64,000 nt of DNA from Pararhodobacter marinus (GTDB taxonomy: Bacteria > Pseudomonadota > Alphaproteobacteria > Rhodobacterales > Rhodobacteraceae). Of this stretch, positions 1 to 8,545 are shown piece by piece. The position numbers and the translations under genes are program-made. Where the stretch lies: positions 110,632 to 174,631 of the forward strand of contig NZ_QEYD01000012.1 of NCBI RefSeq assembly GCF_003122215.1, read 5' to 3'. A model generated the notes under the pieces. That model was not told the DNA's origin. It did no database searches and worked only from the letters and a program-made list of their open reading frames with translations. Each line of letters opens with the position of its first letter. Position 1 is the stretch's first letter.

Positions 1-124
1 CGACCCGACGCTGGTGGCCACCGCGCTGGTCACGCTGGCGCTGGGCGTCTGGACGAAAAGCGCGATCTGGGCGATGCTGAGCGGCGCTCTCACGCTGACC
101 GTGCTGACGCTCATCCTGGCCTGA
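1..124 (+). CDS. C-terminal end of a small membrane protein (AzlD-like?)
   Basis: Open from the left edge in the frame that starts at base 2 and ends with TGA at 122-124, giving about 40 residues. They form two hydrophobic stretches separated by a short WTKS turn, so this is the end of an integral inner-membrane protein. The pattern resembles the last helices of AzlD, the small partner of the AzlC branched-chain amino-acid exporter, but the fragment is too short to decide. A bidirectional hairpin terminator follows directly. Confidence 0.45.
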   Translation, partial: DPTLVATALVTLALGVWTKSAIWAMLSGALTLTVLTLILA

Positions 125-136
125 GCGCCGGATGCG

Positions 137-162
137 AAAACGGGGCCCGAAGGCCCCGTTTC
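137..162. terminator. Bidirectional intrinsic terminator
   Basis: CGGGGCC and GGCCCCG flank a short CGAA-type loop, with an A run before the stem and a T run after it, so it can work for both converging genes: the membrane protein ending at 124 and the lipoprotein gene ending at 164. Confidence 0.8.
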
Positions 163-163
163 G

Positions 164-763
164 TCATTGCGTGTATTGCTGGCGTTCCGTGGGTTCGGCG
201 TCGGAATAGATCCGCTCTTCCATCACGCCCGGGATCGTCGCGAATTGCTCGGACAGGCGATTGGGATAGAAACTGTCCTCGATCCATTCGAAACCCGGCA
301 CCTGAGTCAGGATCGCCACGATGGATTTCGCGCAATAGGCGTCGGGCACGGGGCCCTGACGCTCGGCCAGGCGCAGGATCATCTCGGCGGTTGCGGGCGG
401 GACGCGAACCGTCTGGATGCGCACGTGGTGGGTGCGGCGCGCATGGTAATAGGTGTAGCGATAAAGCTGGGTATCGTCGAAGCCGTAATGCACGTCATGG
501 CGTTCGGGCGCGGCCGGATGGGTCCAGGTTCCCGCCGGGTCGAACAGCACTCGCTGGCTGGGCGCGTTGATCATCAGCGCCGCATGTTCGCCCTGCCCGC
601 CATCGTTCTTGATGACGTTGAACAGGACGATCTCGGTCGGGCCGTCATGCTGATAGCGCGCGGCGATCACATCGGCTTCGGGAGCCCAGACCGCGGGCTT
701 CGTTGTACAGGCGGCCAGCAGGACCAGGGCAAGCAGGGCGAAGGTCCGGGAAATCAGGGTCAT
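164..763 (-). CDS. Lipoprotein, possible permuted NlpC/P60-like (papain-fold) protein
   Basis: 199 residues. The start at 763 is chosen because it gives a classical lipoprotein signal (MTLISRTFALLAL, lipobox LAAC, lipidated Cys 19) and has AAAGGA upstream; the longer open frame starting at 868 lacks both. The mature part contains GEHAALMI (His 60) followed much later by DAYCAKSIV (Cys 144). A His motif before a YC motif is the order seen in circularly permuted NlpC/P60 or YiiX-like papain-fold proteins, so a cysteine peptidase or amidase acting on the cell envelope is possible. This assignment rests on motif order only. It is separated from the upstream oxidase gene by a strong hairpin. Confidence 0.7.
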   Translation of the reverse strand: MTLISRTFALLALVLLAACTTKPAVWAPEADVIAARYQHDGPTEIVLFNVIKNDGGQGEHAALMINAPSQRVLFDPAGTWTHPAAPERHDVHYGFDDTQLYRYTYYHARRTHHVRIQTVRVPPATAEMILRLAERQGPVPDAYCAKSIVAILTQVPGFEWIEDSFYPNRLSEQFATIPGVMEERIYSDAEPTERQQYTQ

Positions 764-777
764 GGCGGCGTCCTTTA

Positions 778-805
778 CATGAAACCGGGCGCGGACCGCG
801 CCCGG
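778..805 (-). terminator. Hairpin terminator after the cytochrome oxidase subunit gene
   Basis: A perfect 9-bp stem CCGGGCGCG / CGCGCCCGG (785-793 with 797-805) with a GAC loop. On the minus strand it is followed by TTTC, and it lies just downstream of the gene ending at 855. Confidence 0.65.
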
Positions 806-854
806 CTGCCGCGTTTGCGCAACGCCCCGGGGACGCCGCCGCAACGCTGGCCTG

Positions 855-986
855 TCACGAATTGGCAAGCGCCAGGAAGATCAGGATGCCGATCGAGATC
901 GCGGCGACCCAGACGGACACCTTGATGAAGCCGGCAAAGGTCTTTTCCTGTTCCTTGGTGTCCATCGACCCGTGTTCATGCGCCAT
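855..986 (-). CDS. aa3-type cytochrome c oxidase subunit IV
   Basis: A 43-residue protein starting [17 protein letters not shown], with one C-terminal transmembrane helix (about residues 18-41, ending LALANS). The charged N-terminus with the D-x-x-x-QEKTF pattern and the single helix match the bacterial aa3 oxidase subunit IV family (COX4_pro_2), the small accessory subunit known from the Paracoccus/Rhodobacter aa3 oxidase. It would sit in the inner membrane beside subunits I-III, which are not in this window; in these bacteria this subunit is often encoded apart from them. A 9-bp hairpin terminator follows. Confidence 0.88.
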   Translation of the reverse strand: MAHEHGSMDTKEQEKTFAGFIKVSVWVAAISIGILIFLALANS

Positions 987-1104
987 GTCGGAAGTCTCCA
1001 TTCCCGTAATTTTTTTCTTCCATAGCCGAAGCCGAAACCCCTGTCACCCCGGCACAAAGGCCCGGTCGCTTCGTCGCAGGCCGGTGACGTGGCGGTGCCA
1101 CAGC

Positions 1105-1125
1105 CCGGCGCCCGCCAAGCGCCGG
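1105..1125 (-). terminator. Terminator-like hairpin after the MBL gene
   Basis: CCGGCGC and GCGCCGG form a 7-bp stem around a CCGCCAA loop, 10 bases past the stop of the minus-strand hydrolase gene. There is no clear T run. Confidence 0.45.
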
Positions 1126-1134
1126 ACGAGGGTC

Positions 1135-2193
1135 TCAGGCGGCGCGCTGCCAGAGCCAGGCGCCCCGCGCATCGCGCTGCCGCGCCACCCGCCCGGCCTT
1201 GAGCAGGTGGTTGAGATGCGCGACCGATTCGACCAGCGCCATGCCCGCCGCCGACCCGGTGATCTCGCGCTTGAAGAGCGGCATGAAGCATTCCGCCGCC
1301 GTGCGGGGTTCGGACAAGTGCTGTTCCAGCCGCGCCAGTGCGCCGCGATGGTTCTCGATCATCTGGCGCAGGCGCAGCGGCAGGCCGGTGAAGGGCAGCT
1401 TGTGGCCCGGCAACACCAGATGGCGATCCTCGGCAAACCCGGCGAGGCGCTCGCAGCTGCGGATCCATTCGGCGACGGGATCGGCGTCGGGCTCGGTCGC
1501 GTAAACGCCCAGATTGGCGCTGATGCCCGGCAAAAGCTGATCCCCGCCGATCACAAGATCGTCGTCGAGGCTCCAGAACGTGGCGTGTTCGGGCGCATGG
1601 CCGTCGCCGCAGCGCACGATCCAGTTGCGCCCGCCGATGCGGATCGTGTCGCCCTCGGCCACGCGGGTAAAGCCCAGGGGCATCGGGTCGACCACATCTG
1701 CGAAATTGAAGGGCCGCTCGGCCATCCGGCGCTCGATTTCCGCCTCGTCCACTCCGGCGCCGCGCCAATAGGCGACGGTTTCGGGCACCGGCTGGCTATG
1801 GGCGTCCAGCATCAGCATCCGCGCGAACAGCCATGCGGTACGGGTGGTGACCAGGTCCACCCCGTATTCGGTCTGAAACCATCCGGCCAGCCCGATATGG
1901 TCGGGATGGTGATGCGTGACGATGAGCCGCCGCACGGGTTTCGTCGCCAGCGGCCCGTCGATCAGCGCCTGCCAGTCGCGCTTGGTGCTTTTCGTCGAGA
2001 AGCCGGTATCGACCAGCGTCCAGCCCTCGCCATCGTCCAGCGCATAGACATTCACATGGTCCAGCTGCATCGGCAGCGGCATACGCATCCACAAAACCCC
2101 CGGCGCGACCTCGATCGCCTGCCCTTTCCCGGGCGGGGTTTCGTGTGGGAAGCGGATGCCCCGTTCTGCCGGGTGCAGGCTGGCTGTCGTCAT
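1135..2193 (-). CDS. MBL-fold metallo-hydrolase (LACTB2/glyoxalase II-like)
   Basis: 352 residues. The start at 2193 gives an ATGA overlap with the acyl-CoA dehydrogenase stop and a normal N-terminus; the longer open frame is the upstream gene's shadow. The metal-binding signature THHHPDHIG and later GDGHAPEH, GGDQLLP and LPGHKLPF are all present, so the di-metal site looks intact. A C-terminal winged-helix-like tail (HLNHLLKAG...) matches the LACTB2-type hydrolases. Likely role: hydrolysis of a thioester, lactone or phosphodiester in the cytoplasm. Overlap with the upstream dehydrogenase implies translational coupling, and a thioesterase-like job in the same acyl-CoA pathway is plausible but not proven. 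Confidence 0.88.
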   Translation of the reverse strand: MTTASLHPAERGIRFPHETPPGKGQAIEVAPGVLWMRMPLPMQLDHVNVYALDDGEGWTLVDTGFSTKSTKRDWQALIDGPLATKPVRRLIVTHHHPDHIGLAGWFQTEYGVDLVTTRTAWLFARMLMLDAHSQPVPETVAYWRGAGVDEAEIERRMAERPFNFADVVDPMPLGFTRVAEGDTIRIGGRNWIVRCGDGHAPEHATFWSLDDDLVIGGDQLLPGISANLGVYATEPDADPVAEWIRSCERLAGFAEDRHLVLPGHKLPFTGLPLRLRQMIENHRGALARLEQHLSEPRTAAECFMPLFKREITGSAAGMALVESVAHLNHLLKAGRVARQRDARGAWLWQRAA

Positions 2194-3899
2194 GCGGTCT
2201 GAAGATCCTCGACGCTGAGATCGTAAAGCGGCCCGGCCCCCGAGCGCGCTTGCGCAAGCAAGGCAGCATGTTCGGGCAGGATACGCTCGATGAAGACGCG
2301 CGCAAGCCGGGCACGCCCGCCTTGGGGCTCCACCATCGCGGCTTTCAGGTGGTAATGCGCGCCCAGCACCCGCGCGAAGGCCCGCAGATAGGGGACGGCC
2401 CCGGCGAAACGCTCGTTCATCTCCTGCGCCACCAGCCACTCGGTCGCTTCACGCAGGGTTTCGCTGGCCTCCCACGTCGCCTCGGCCAGTTCGGGCAGCG
2501 TGCCGCGCGCGGCCTCGGCATTGTCCTGAACTTCCTGCAGCAGACGCGCGGCCGCCTCGCCCCCGTCCATCATCTTTCGCGCGACCAGATCCATCGCCTG
2601 AATTCCGTTCGTGCCCTCATAGATCGGCGTGATGCGGACATCGCGGAAATACTGCGCGGCGCCGGTTTCCTCGATGAAGCCCATGCCGCCATGGACCTGC
2701 ACCCCCATCGACGCGACCTCGCAGCCGATATCGGTGCCATGCGCCTTGGCGATCGGCGTCAGCAGGGCGGCGCGGGCCTTCCAGCTGTCCTTGCCGGTGG
2801 CCTTGCCCATGTCCAGCGCCAGCCCGCATTCCAGCGCGATGGCGCGGGCGGCGAAGATCTCGGCCCGCATGACCGCCAGCATCCGGCGCACATCGGCATG
2901 GTCGATGATCGCCGTGTCGCCCTTGGGCGTCTTGCCCTGCTTGCGCTCCTGCGCATAGGCCAGCGCGTGCTGATAGGCGGCTTCGGCCACGCCGATCCCC
3001 TGCGTGCCCACGCCCAGACGCGCGTTGTTCATCATCGTGAACATCGCCGCCATGCCGCCATGGGGCTTGCCGACCATCCAGCCCCTGGCCCCTTCGAAGC
3101 TCATCACGCAGGTGGGCGAGCCGTGGATCCCCAGCTTGTGTTCCAGCGACACCACGCGCAGGTCGTTGCGCTCGCCGGGATTGCCCTCGGCATCGGGGAT
3201 GAGCTTGGGCACCATGAACAGGCTGATCCCCTTGGTGCCGGGTGCTGCATCGGGCAGCCGGGCCAGCACCAGATGGCAGACATTCTCGGCCACGTCGTGA
3301 TCGCCCCAGGTGATGTAGATCTTCTGCCCGGTGATCGCGTAGGTGCCGTCGCCGTTATCGACCGCCTTGGTGCTCAGCGCGCCCACATCCGAGCCCGCCT
3401 GCGGCTCGGTCAGGTTCATCGAGCCGGTCCATTGGCCGGAAATCAGCTTGGGCAGGTACAGCGCCTTCAGCTCGTCGCTGGCATGGTGCTCCAGCGCCTC
3501 GATCTGGCCCTGGCTCAGCAGCGGGCAGAGCTGCAGCGCAAGGTTCGCGCCCGACATCATCTCGTTCATCGCGGTGTTCAGCGTCTGCGGCAACCCCATG
3601 CCGCCGAACTCGGGCGTCGCCGAAATGCCCAGCCAGCCGCCCTCGGCAATCGCCTGATAGGCGTCGCGGAAGCCCGGCGAGGTCCGCACGACGCCGTTTT
3701 CCAGCCGGGCGGGCGTCAGGTCGCCGTTGCGATTGACGGGCGCCAGCACCTCGTCGCAGAGCCGGCCCAGTTCGGACAGGATCGCTTCGGTCACATCGGC
3801 CCCGGCTTCGGCGAAAGTCTCGGTTTCGGCCAGCCGGTCGTAGCCCAACACCTTGTCGAGCAGGAAACGGACATCGGCAACGGGAGACGTGAATGGCAT
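2190..3899 (-). CDS. Acyl-CoA dehydrogenase, DmdC-like large subfamily
   Basis: 569 residues, starting at 3899 behind a strong AGGAGG. It has the large acyl-CoA dehydrogenase architecture: N-terminal helical domain, middle beta domain with MNLTEPQAGSD (about residues 160-170), C-terminal helical domain with RITPIYEGTNGIQAMD, and an extra C-terminal domain. That layout is shared with 3-methylmercaptopropionyl-CoA dehydrogenase (DmdC) and long-chain relatives. FAD-dependent alpha,beta-dehydrogenation of an acyl-CoA in the cytosol is expected. Many marine Rhodobacteraceae carry several paralogues, and no other dmd gene lies here, so the substrate is open. It is the first gene of a two-gene unit with the MBL hydrolase. 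Confidence 0.9.
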   Translation of the reverse strand: MPFTSPVADVRFLLDKVLGYDRLAETETFAEAGADVTEAILSELGRLCDEVLAPVNRNGDLTPARLENGVVRTSPGFRDAYQAIAEGGWLGISATPEFGGMGLPQTLNTAMNEMMSGANLALQLCPLLSQGQIEALEHHASDELKALYLPKLISGQWTGSMNLTEPQAGSDVGALSTKAVDNGDGTYAITGQKIYITWGDHDVAENVCHLVLARLPDAAPGTKGISLFMVPKLIPDAEGNPGERNDLRVVSLEHKLGIHGSPTCVMSFEGARGWMVGKPHGGMAAMFTMMNNARLGVGTQGIGVAEAAYQHALAYAQERKQGKTPKGDTAIIDHADVRRMLAVMRAEIFAARAIALECGLALDMGKATGKDSWKARAALLTPIAKAHGTDIGCEVASMGVQVHGGMGFIEETGAAQYFRDVRITPIYEGTNGIQAMDLVARKMMDGGEAAARLLQEVQDNAEAARGTLPELAEATWEASETLREATEWLVAQEMNERFAGAVPYLRAFARVLGAHYHLKAAMVEPQGGRARLARVFIERILPEHAALLAQARSGAGPLYDLSVEDLQTA

Positions 3900-4027
3900 C
3901 GGCTTCCTCCTGGCAATCGCTGACGCGCACGGGCCAAGCGTTCTTGGCAAGACGCATCGCGGGCTGTATTGCCGCAACTATAGCGCCCGGAACACCCCCC
4001 GACACGAAAACGCAGCGTCACCACGCC

Positions 4028-4969
4028 ATGCCCGAGACCCGAGTTTTGTCCCCAGATGCCAAGGGGCTGTCGCAGGCGGCAGACCTGCTGCGGCGCGGCG
4101 CTCTGGTCGCCTTTCCGACCGAGACGGTCTACGGGCTGGGCGCCGATGCAACCCGCGACGACGCCGTCGCGCGCATCTTCGAGGCCAAGGGCCGGCCCCG
4201 CTTCAACCCGCTGATCGCGCATCTGCCCGACCTGTCGGCGGTCGCGCGCTATGCCGTGCTGACACCGCTGGCCGAGCGTCTTGCGCAGGCCTTCTGGCCG
4301 GGTCCCTTGACGCTGGTTCTGCCGCTGAGGAGCGGCCTGTCGCCTCTGGTGACGGCCGGGCTCGACAGCGTGGCGATCCGCCTGCCCGCCCATCCGGTGG
4401 CGCGCGCCCTGCTTCAGGCTTTCGGCGGCCCGCTCGCCGCGCCGTCGGCCAACCCGTCGGGGCGCATCAGCCCGGTGACGGCGCGGCATGTGCTGGACGG
4501 GCTCGACGGACGGATCGAGGCCGTGGTCGATGGCGGGAGCTGTGCGGTGGGGCTGGAATCGACGATCCTGGACGCGCGGGGCGACATTCCGGTCCTGCTG
4601 CGCGCCGGCGGGCTGGCAACAGAGGCGATCGAGGCTCTGGGCCTGACGGTCGACACGCCCAAGGGCGGGCGGATCACCGCGCCCGGGCAGCTGGCTTCGC
4701 ATTACGCGCCGCGCGGCAGGGTGCGACTGAACGCCGAAGCCCCCGAACCCGGCGAGGTCTGGGTGGGGTTCGGCCCCTGCCCCGGCGCCGCGCTGACCCT
4801 GTCCGAGACCGGCGACACGACCGAGGCCGCGGCCCGCCTGTTCCACGCGCTGCACGAAGCCGACGCTCTGGCCGGGCCCGGCGGCCGCATCGCCTTCGCC
4901 CCGGTGCCCGAAACCGGGCTGGGCCGCGCGGTCAACGACCGGCTTCGCCGCGCGGCGGCACCGCGCTAG
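4028..4969 (+). CDS. tsaC: L-threonylcarbamoyladenylate synthase (TsaC/Sua5)
   Basis: 313 residues, ATG at 4028. It makes threonylcarbamoyl-AMP from Thr, bicarbonate and ATP, the first step of tRNA t6A37 formation. The YrdC domain occupies about residues 12-200: PTETVYGLGADA, the nucleotide-binding KGRPRFNPLIAH, and SANPSGRISPV. The roughly 110-residue C-terminal part, including GQLASHYAPRG, is the Sua5 domain, so this is the long Sua5 type rather than the short TsaC type. It diverges from the acyl-CoA dehydrogenase; the 128-base space between them should hold both promoters. Confidence 0.92.
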   Translation: MPETRVLSPDAKGLSQAADLLRRGALVAFPTETVYGLGADATRDDAVARIFEAKGRPRFNPLIAHLPDLSAVARYAVLTPLAERLAQAFWPGPLTLVLPLRSGLSPLVTAGLDSVAIRLPAHPVARALLQAFGGPLAAPSANPSGRISPVTARHVLDGLDGRIEAVVDGGSCAVGLESTILDARGDIPVLLRAGGLATEAIEALGLTVDTPKGGRITAPGQLASHYAPRGRVRLNAEAPEPGEVWVGFGPCPGAALTLSETGDTTEAAARLFHALHEADALAGPGGRIAFAPVPETGLGRAVNDRLRRAAAPR

Positions 4970-4988
4970 ACCCGCGTGCAGGCCGGTG

Positions 4989-6350
4989 TCATGGCACCGC
5001 GTTGAAGCAGAGGGCCGCGCGCGCGTCGGACCACCACGATTGCCCCGGCACTGCCGCATTCGCGAACCGCACGGCATAGGCGCCAAGATCGGGCTGTCGG
5101 GGATCGGGAGACGACAGGCAAACGACATCGTTGCGCAGGATCCAGCGGCGGAATCGGCCCTGGAACGGCAGCGTCTCACCCGGCGCGACATCGCCCAGCC
5201 TCTGCCCGCCCGCCGGCGTCTCGCGTCCCAGAAGCGCGGCCGGGCCCAGCGTGATGGTCTCCAGAGGCGTGCCGCCGCGGTACTGCGTGGCCAGAAGCGG
5301 GCGCGGCGAGAAGATGCGTGACCAACCGTCATTGGCAACCCACACCGTCACCTCATGCGCGGCCTGATCGATGCGGGCGAACGCCATCCGCAGCCGGTAT
5401 CCCAGCCGCCGCTCGACCGCGTCCCGGCAACCTTCGGCGCGCCAGCGGGCGTGGAAATCCGGATGATAGGCGGCATCGAGCGTGTTCAGGTGGTAAAGCG
5501 CCCCTTCCTCTAGGATCGCCCAGCATCCCAGCCGTGGCGCGCTGCCCCGGCAGGTCTGTACTGTGAACGGCGTGCTCTCGGTCAGGTCCTGCGCGAAAAG
5601 GCGTTGCGCCAGTTGCTGCCCCGCCCACCCCGTATAGGTGCCGGTATCGTCCGGCGCGGACAGAAAGCAATCGTTGTGAAAGCCGAACCGCCCGCGCCCT
5701 TCGGCGCCCCAGGCCATCAGGTCCGGCGGGCGGCGCCATTGCAGCGGCACTTCCAGCGGGAAATGTTCAAGCAACGCATCGCGGATCGCCGCCTTGCTCG
5801 CCGGGCTGTCGAGCCCGTTGGTCGAGCCATGCCCCTCGCCCCACTGCCCGATGAAACCCGCCTGGATGACGGCCAGCGTGTCGCGGTTGCGCCGCAGCAC
5901 CGGGCCAAGCTGGCGGATATGCTGCAAAACCCGCCACAAGGGCGCATCGGGCTGTCCGTCGCCGTAATTGTAGCTGAAGCGCAGGATCAGCTTGATCCCG
6001 GCGCGACGGGCATTGCCAAGCGCGCCTTCGATCCAGTTGAGCTCCCATTCCGGCAGCGGGGCATCGCGCCAGTCGTCGAGCCGGATCAGCGCGAAGGCCA
6101 CGGAATAGCCGTTCTCGTTGCGCTGGCGGGCCATCCACTCATAGGTCCAGTTGTCGCTGCGCAGGAAATCCTCGTACTCGCTGATCCAGAAGCCGCGCTC
6201 GGGCGACAAGACGAAACCCTCTTCCGCCGCGAAGTGCAGCGACCGGACCTGCGCCGATACGGCGCCGGGGATCAGCGACAGGAAAAGCATCAGACAAAGC
6301 GCCCGGAAAACGGCGCCGGGCGCGAGGGACAAGCGGGGAAATCGTGACAT
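4989..6350 (-). CDS. Secreted DUF4832/DUF4874 domain protein
   Basis: 453 residues starting at 6350. A signal peptide is clear (MSRFPRLSLAPGAVFRALCL, hydrophobic core, cleavage near AVSA-QV). The mature part begins with a TIM-barrel-like segment (SPERGFWISEYEDF, KLILRFSYNYGD, IQAGFIGQWGEGH), the hallmark of DUF4874, followed by a DUF4832 region (GFHNDCFLSAPDDTGTY and a beta-sandwich-like C-terminus). Such proteins look like glycoside hydrolases and are assumed to act on extracellular polysaccharide, but no activity is established to my knowledge. It ends only 19 bases from the convergent tsaC stop. The start has only a weak purine run upstream. Confidence 0.8.
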   Translation of the reverse strand: MSRFPRLSLAPGAVFRALCLMLFLSLIPGAVSAQVRSLHFAAEEGFVLSPERGFWISEYEDFLRSDNWTYEWMARQRNENGYSVAFALIRLDDWRDAPLPEWELNWIEGALGNARRAGIKLILRFSYNYGDGQPDAPLWRVLQHIRQLGPVLRRNRDTLAVIQAGFIGQWGEGHGSTNGLDSPASKAAIRDALLEHFPLEVPLQWRRPPDLMAWGAEGRGRFGFHNDCFLSAPDDTGTYTGWAGQQLAQRLFAQDLTESTPFTVQTCRGSAPRLGCWAILEEGALYHLNTLDAAYHPDFHARWRAEGCRDAVERRLGYRLRMAFARIDQAAHEVTVWVANDGWSRIFSPRPLLATQYRGGTPLETITLGPAALLGRETPAGGQRLGDVAPGETLPFQGRFRRWILRNDVVCLSSPDPRQPDLGAYAVRFANAAVPGQSWWSDARAALCFNAVP

Positions 6351-6691
6351 GGCACACTCGGATTGATGAAACGCGGGTTGTCGGCTCTGTTCCGAACGTT
6401 GAAAGCACGTTCGAGACATCCACGATACACCGCGCCTCACCCTCGCCAAACGTGCATTTCCGGCACCAAACTCGCGCGATACGGCTTGCCACTTTATTGG
6501 GCAAAACGCCCGAGGAGCGCATCCGAACGAAGACAGCACCGGGTCGATGGCTTGGATTACCTCAAGCGAGCAGCCGTTATCGGGATCGGCGCAACCGGCA
6601 GGTTTTGCTGACACCGGGCGAAGCCGGCGGCTTCCGATGCCGTTTTCCGATATTCAACCGATAGGATCCTGCCCGAGGCGGGCGCAATGGT
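6351..6691. other. 341-base gap between two minus-strand genes
   Basis: No convincing gene: short open frames on both strands lack ribosome sites and recognisable sequence. It should hold the promoter of the DUF4832 gene (minus strand). At 6671-6683 GCCCG-AGG-CGGGC forms a small hairpin downstream of the PhnA-like gene, and at 6499-6511 GGGC-AAAAC-GCCC forms another. I see no clear promoter boxes. Confidence 0.5.
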
Positions 6692-7033
6692 CTATCCCGT
6701 CACTTTCTTCACGAACTGGGATTTCAGGCTCATCTGGCCAATTCCGGGTATCTTGCAATCAATGTCGTGGTCGCCCTCGACCAGCCGAATGCCGCGAACC
6801 TTGGTTCCGACCTTGACCACTGTCGAAGACCCTTTGACCTTCAGGTCCTTGATCACGGTTACCGTATCGCCGTCTTCAAGAACGTTCCCGACGCTGTCAC
6901 GCACCGTTGACGCCGTGGCCCCGTCGGCGTCGGGCACCCATTCGTGTCCGCATTCGGGGCAGTTCAACAGAGAATCGACCTGATAGACATAGGTCGAAGA
7001 ACATTCGGGACATGGGGGGAGTGTATCGCTCAT
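6692..7033 (-). CDS. PhnA/YjdM-family zinc-ribbon protein
   Basis: 113 residues from the ATG at 7033 (an in-frame ATG two codons upstream is also possible). The N-terminal zinc ribbon has two CPEC pairs (LPPCPECSS and [10 protein letters not shown]); the C-terminal SH3-like beta domain contains [20 protein letters not shown] and GHDIDCKI-like strands ending SQFVKKVTG. This is the family named PhnA or YjdM, once linked to alkylphosphonate use by gene neighbourhood in E. coli; the cellular role is not known, and it is not phosphonoacetate hydrolase. It stands alone, upstream of the tRNA on the same strand. Confidence 0.9.
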   Translation of the reverse strand: MSDTLPPCPECSSTYVYQVDSLLNCPECGHEWVPDADGATASTVRDSVGNVLEDGDTVTVIKDLKVKGSSTVVKVGTKVRGIRLVEGDHDIDCKIPGIGQMSLKSQFVKKVTG

Positions 7034-7232
7034 GGGCATGTCGTTAGCCTGATGAACGTCCGAAGAACAGCGGAGATGTGTTGTGTTTGGCTCAGGCCCC
7101 TTCGATAGACGTACGGGCGTCTTGCAGGCGTGATTGGCGATCCAGCACAATATTGGCTGTCATCCCCTGACCAGCGGCCTGTGTCATCCGACGGCAGGAA
7201 CCACGGCATCGACAATGGGATCTGAGGAAAAT

Positions 7233-7318
7233 TGGTGCCCGAGGCGAGATTCGAACTCGCACACCCGTTAGGGCGGAGGATTTTGAATCCCCTGCGTCTA
7301 CCGTTCCGCCACTCGGGC
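7233..7318 (-). tRNA. tRNA-Leu (anticodon CAA)
   Basis: Reading the minus strand from 7318: acceptor GCCCGAG pairs with CTCGGGC, the D arm is GTGGCGGAACGGTAGACGC, the anticodon loop TTCAAAA carries CAA, a long class II variable arm contains CCCTAACGGG, and the T arm is GCGAG-TTCGAAT-CTCGC. Discriminator A and an encoded CCA end at 7233. The long variable arm and the CAA anticodon fix leucine (UUG codons). The anticodon stem has one G-U pair. Confidence 0.97.
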
Positions 7319-7330
7319 ACGCAGATGCGG

Positions 7331-7357
7331 ATTATCCCGCCCGCGCGGTGCGGTCAA
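7331..7357 (-). promoter_or_regulatory. Promoter of tRNA-Leu
   Basis: On the minus strand TTGACC (7357-7352) and GATAAT (7336-7331) are spaced by 15 bases, or by 17 if the -10 is read as TAATCC. The -10 lies 12 bases ahead of the tRNA 5' end, the right distance for a short leader. Confidence 0.65.
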
Positions 7358-7469
7358 CGGGGTGGTTGCGATCCCGTCGCCCGAAGGATGCGCAGGCCGG
7401 GGCGATGCCGCCTTGACGGCCCCGCCCCGGTGGGGCACCAGAAAACCGCACAGCCCGAGCGGAGCCCCC

Positions 7470-8048
7470 ATGCTGCGATCCCTCTACGACTGGACGATCT
7501 CGCTTGCCGCGCATCCGCGCGCGCTCTGGGCACTGGCCATCGTCGCCTTCATCGAAAGCTCAGTCTTTCCGATCCCGCCCGACGCGCTGATGATTCCGAT
7601 GATCATCGCCGCGCCGCGCCGTGCCTTCCTGATCGCCACGGTGGCGACCGTGGCCTCGGTGCTGGGCGGGCTTCTGGGCTATGCGATCGGCGCACTGGCC
7701 TTCGACAGTCTCGGCTTCCCGATCCTCGAGGCGCTGGGCAAGGGCGACGCGGTGCTCGAATTCAACGACCGCTTCAACAGCATGGATTTCTGGCCGGTTC
7801 TGATCGCCGGCCTGACGCCCTTCCCCTACAAGGTCATCACCATCATGTCGGGCTGGACCGGCCTGCCGCTGACCACCTTTCTTGTCACCTCAGTCGTGGC
7901 GCGGGCCGGGCGGTTCTTCCTGGTGGCCGGGCTGCTCTATTTCTTCGGCGCACCCATTCGTGAATTCATCGAGCGGCGGCTGGGCTTGATGACGATCCTC
8001 TTCGTGGTACTGCTCCTCGGCGGTTTTCTGGCTGTGAGGTTCTTGTGA
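7470..8048 (+). CDS. VTT-domain (DedA/YqaA-like) membrane protein
   Basis: 192 residues, ATG at 7470 behind GGAG. Multi-pass inner-membrane protein of the SNARE-associated/VTT family, with the typical re-entrant segments: FIESSVFPIPPDALMIPMI near residues 28-46 and LTPFPYKVITIMSGWTGLP near residues 115-133. Members act in membrane lipid handling (undecaprenyl phosphate or phospholipid flipping has been shown for some DedA proteins). The short YqaA-type form is seen here. It ends in a GTGA overlap with dsbB, so the two are co-translated. Confidence 0.88.
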   Translation: MLRSLYDWTISLAAHPRALWALAIVAFIESSVFPIPPDALMIPMIIAAPRRAFLIATVATVASVLGGLLGYAIGALAFDSLGFPILEALGKGDAVLEFNDRFNSMDFWPVLIAGLTPFPYKVITIMSGWTGLPLTTFLVTSVVARAGRFFLVAGLLYFFGAPIREFIERRLGLMTILFVVLLLGGFLAVRFL

Positions 8049-8509
8049 AAAACTGGTCGCTCGCCCCGCTTGCGGGGCTTGGTTCGGCGGCGCTCTTGGG
8101 CGGCGCGCTGTATTTCCAGTTCGTCGTCGGCCTCGCGCCCTGCGATCTGTGCATCGAACAGCGCTGGCCGCATCTGGCGGCCGTGATCATCGGGCTTCTG
8201 GTGCTGTTCTTCCCCAATCGCTGGCTGATGGCGCTTGGCGCGCTGGCCGCCGCGACCTCGGGCGCGCTGGGTGTCTACCATACCGGCGTCGAGCGCGGCT
8301 GGTGGGAAGGCCCCACCGCCTGCTCGGGCACGGCCGACATTTCCAGCCTCAGCCCGTCGGATGCACTGGACGCGATCATGGCCGCGCCGGTCGTGCGCTG
8401 CACCGATGTCGCCTGGGAACTCCTGGGCCTGTCCATGGCGTCGTGGAACGCGATCCTGTCCTTCGCGCTGGCCGCGCTCTGGATCGTGGCGATGCGCCGC
8501 GCGCGCTGA
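8045..8509 (+). CDS. dsbB: Disulfide bond formation protein B
   Basis: 154 residues with a GTG start overlapping the preceding stop (GTGA) and GAGG upstream. Four transmembrane helices. The quinone-linked Cys pair is APCDLCIEQRWPH (about residues 32-44); the second periplasmic pair is split between TACSGTAD and VVRCTDVAW. It re-oxidises DsbA and passes electrons to ubiquinone. Its context with a VTT-domain protein, not with dsbA, suggests shared expression for envelope upkeep. Confidence 0.93.
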   Translation: MKNWSLAPLAGLGSAALLGGALYFQFVVGLAPCDLCIEQRWPHLAAVIIGLLVLFFPNRWLMALGALAAATSGALGVYHTGVERGWWEGPTACSGTADISSLSPSDALDAIMAAPVVRCTDVAWELLGLSMASWNAILSFALAALWIVAMRRAR

Positions 8510-8545
8510 TCCCCGCATTCAGAGCGTCTACAGGGCCGGTGTTTC

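Noticed and set aside
6363..6611. 82-codon plus-strand frame in the 6351-6691 gap
   Set aside because: No ribosome site, no hydrophobic or recognisable pattern, and it overlaps the expected promoter of the minus-strand DUF4832 gene.
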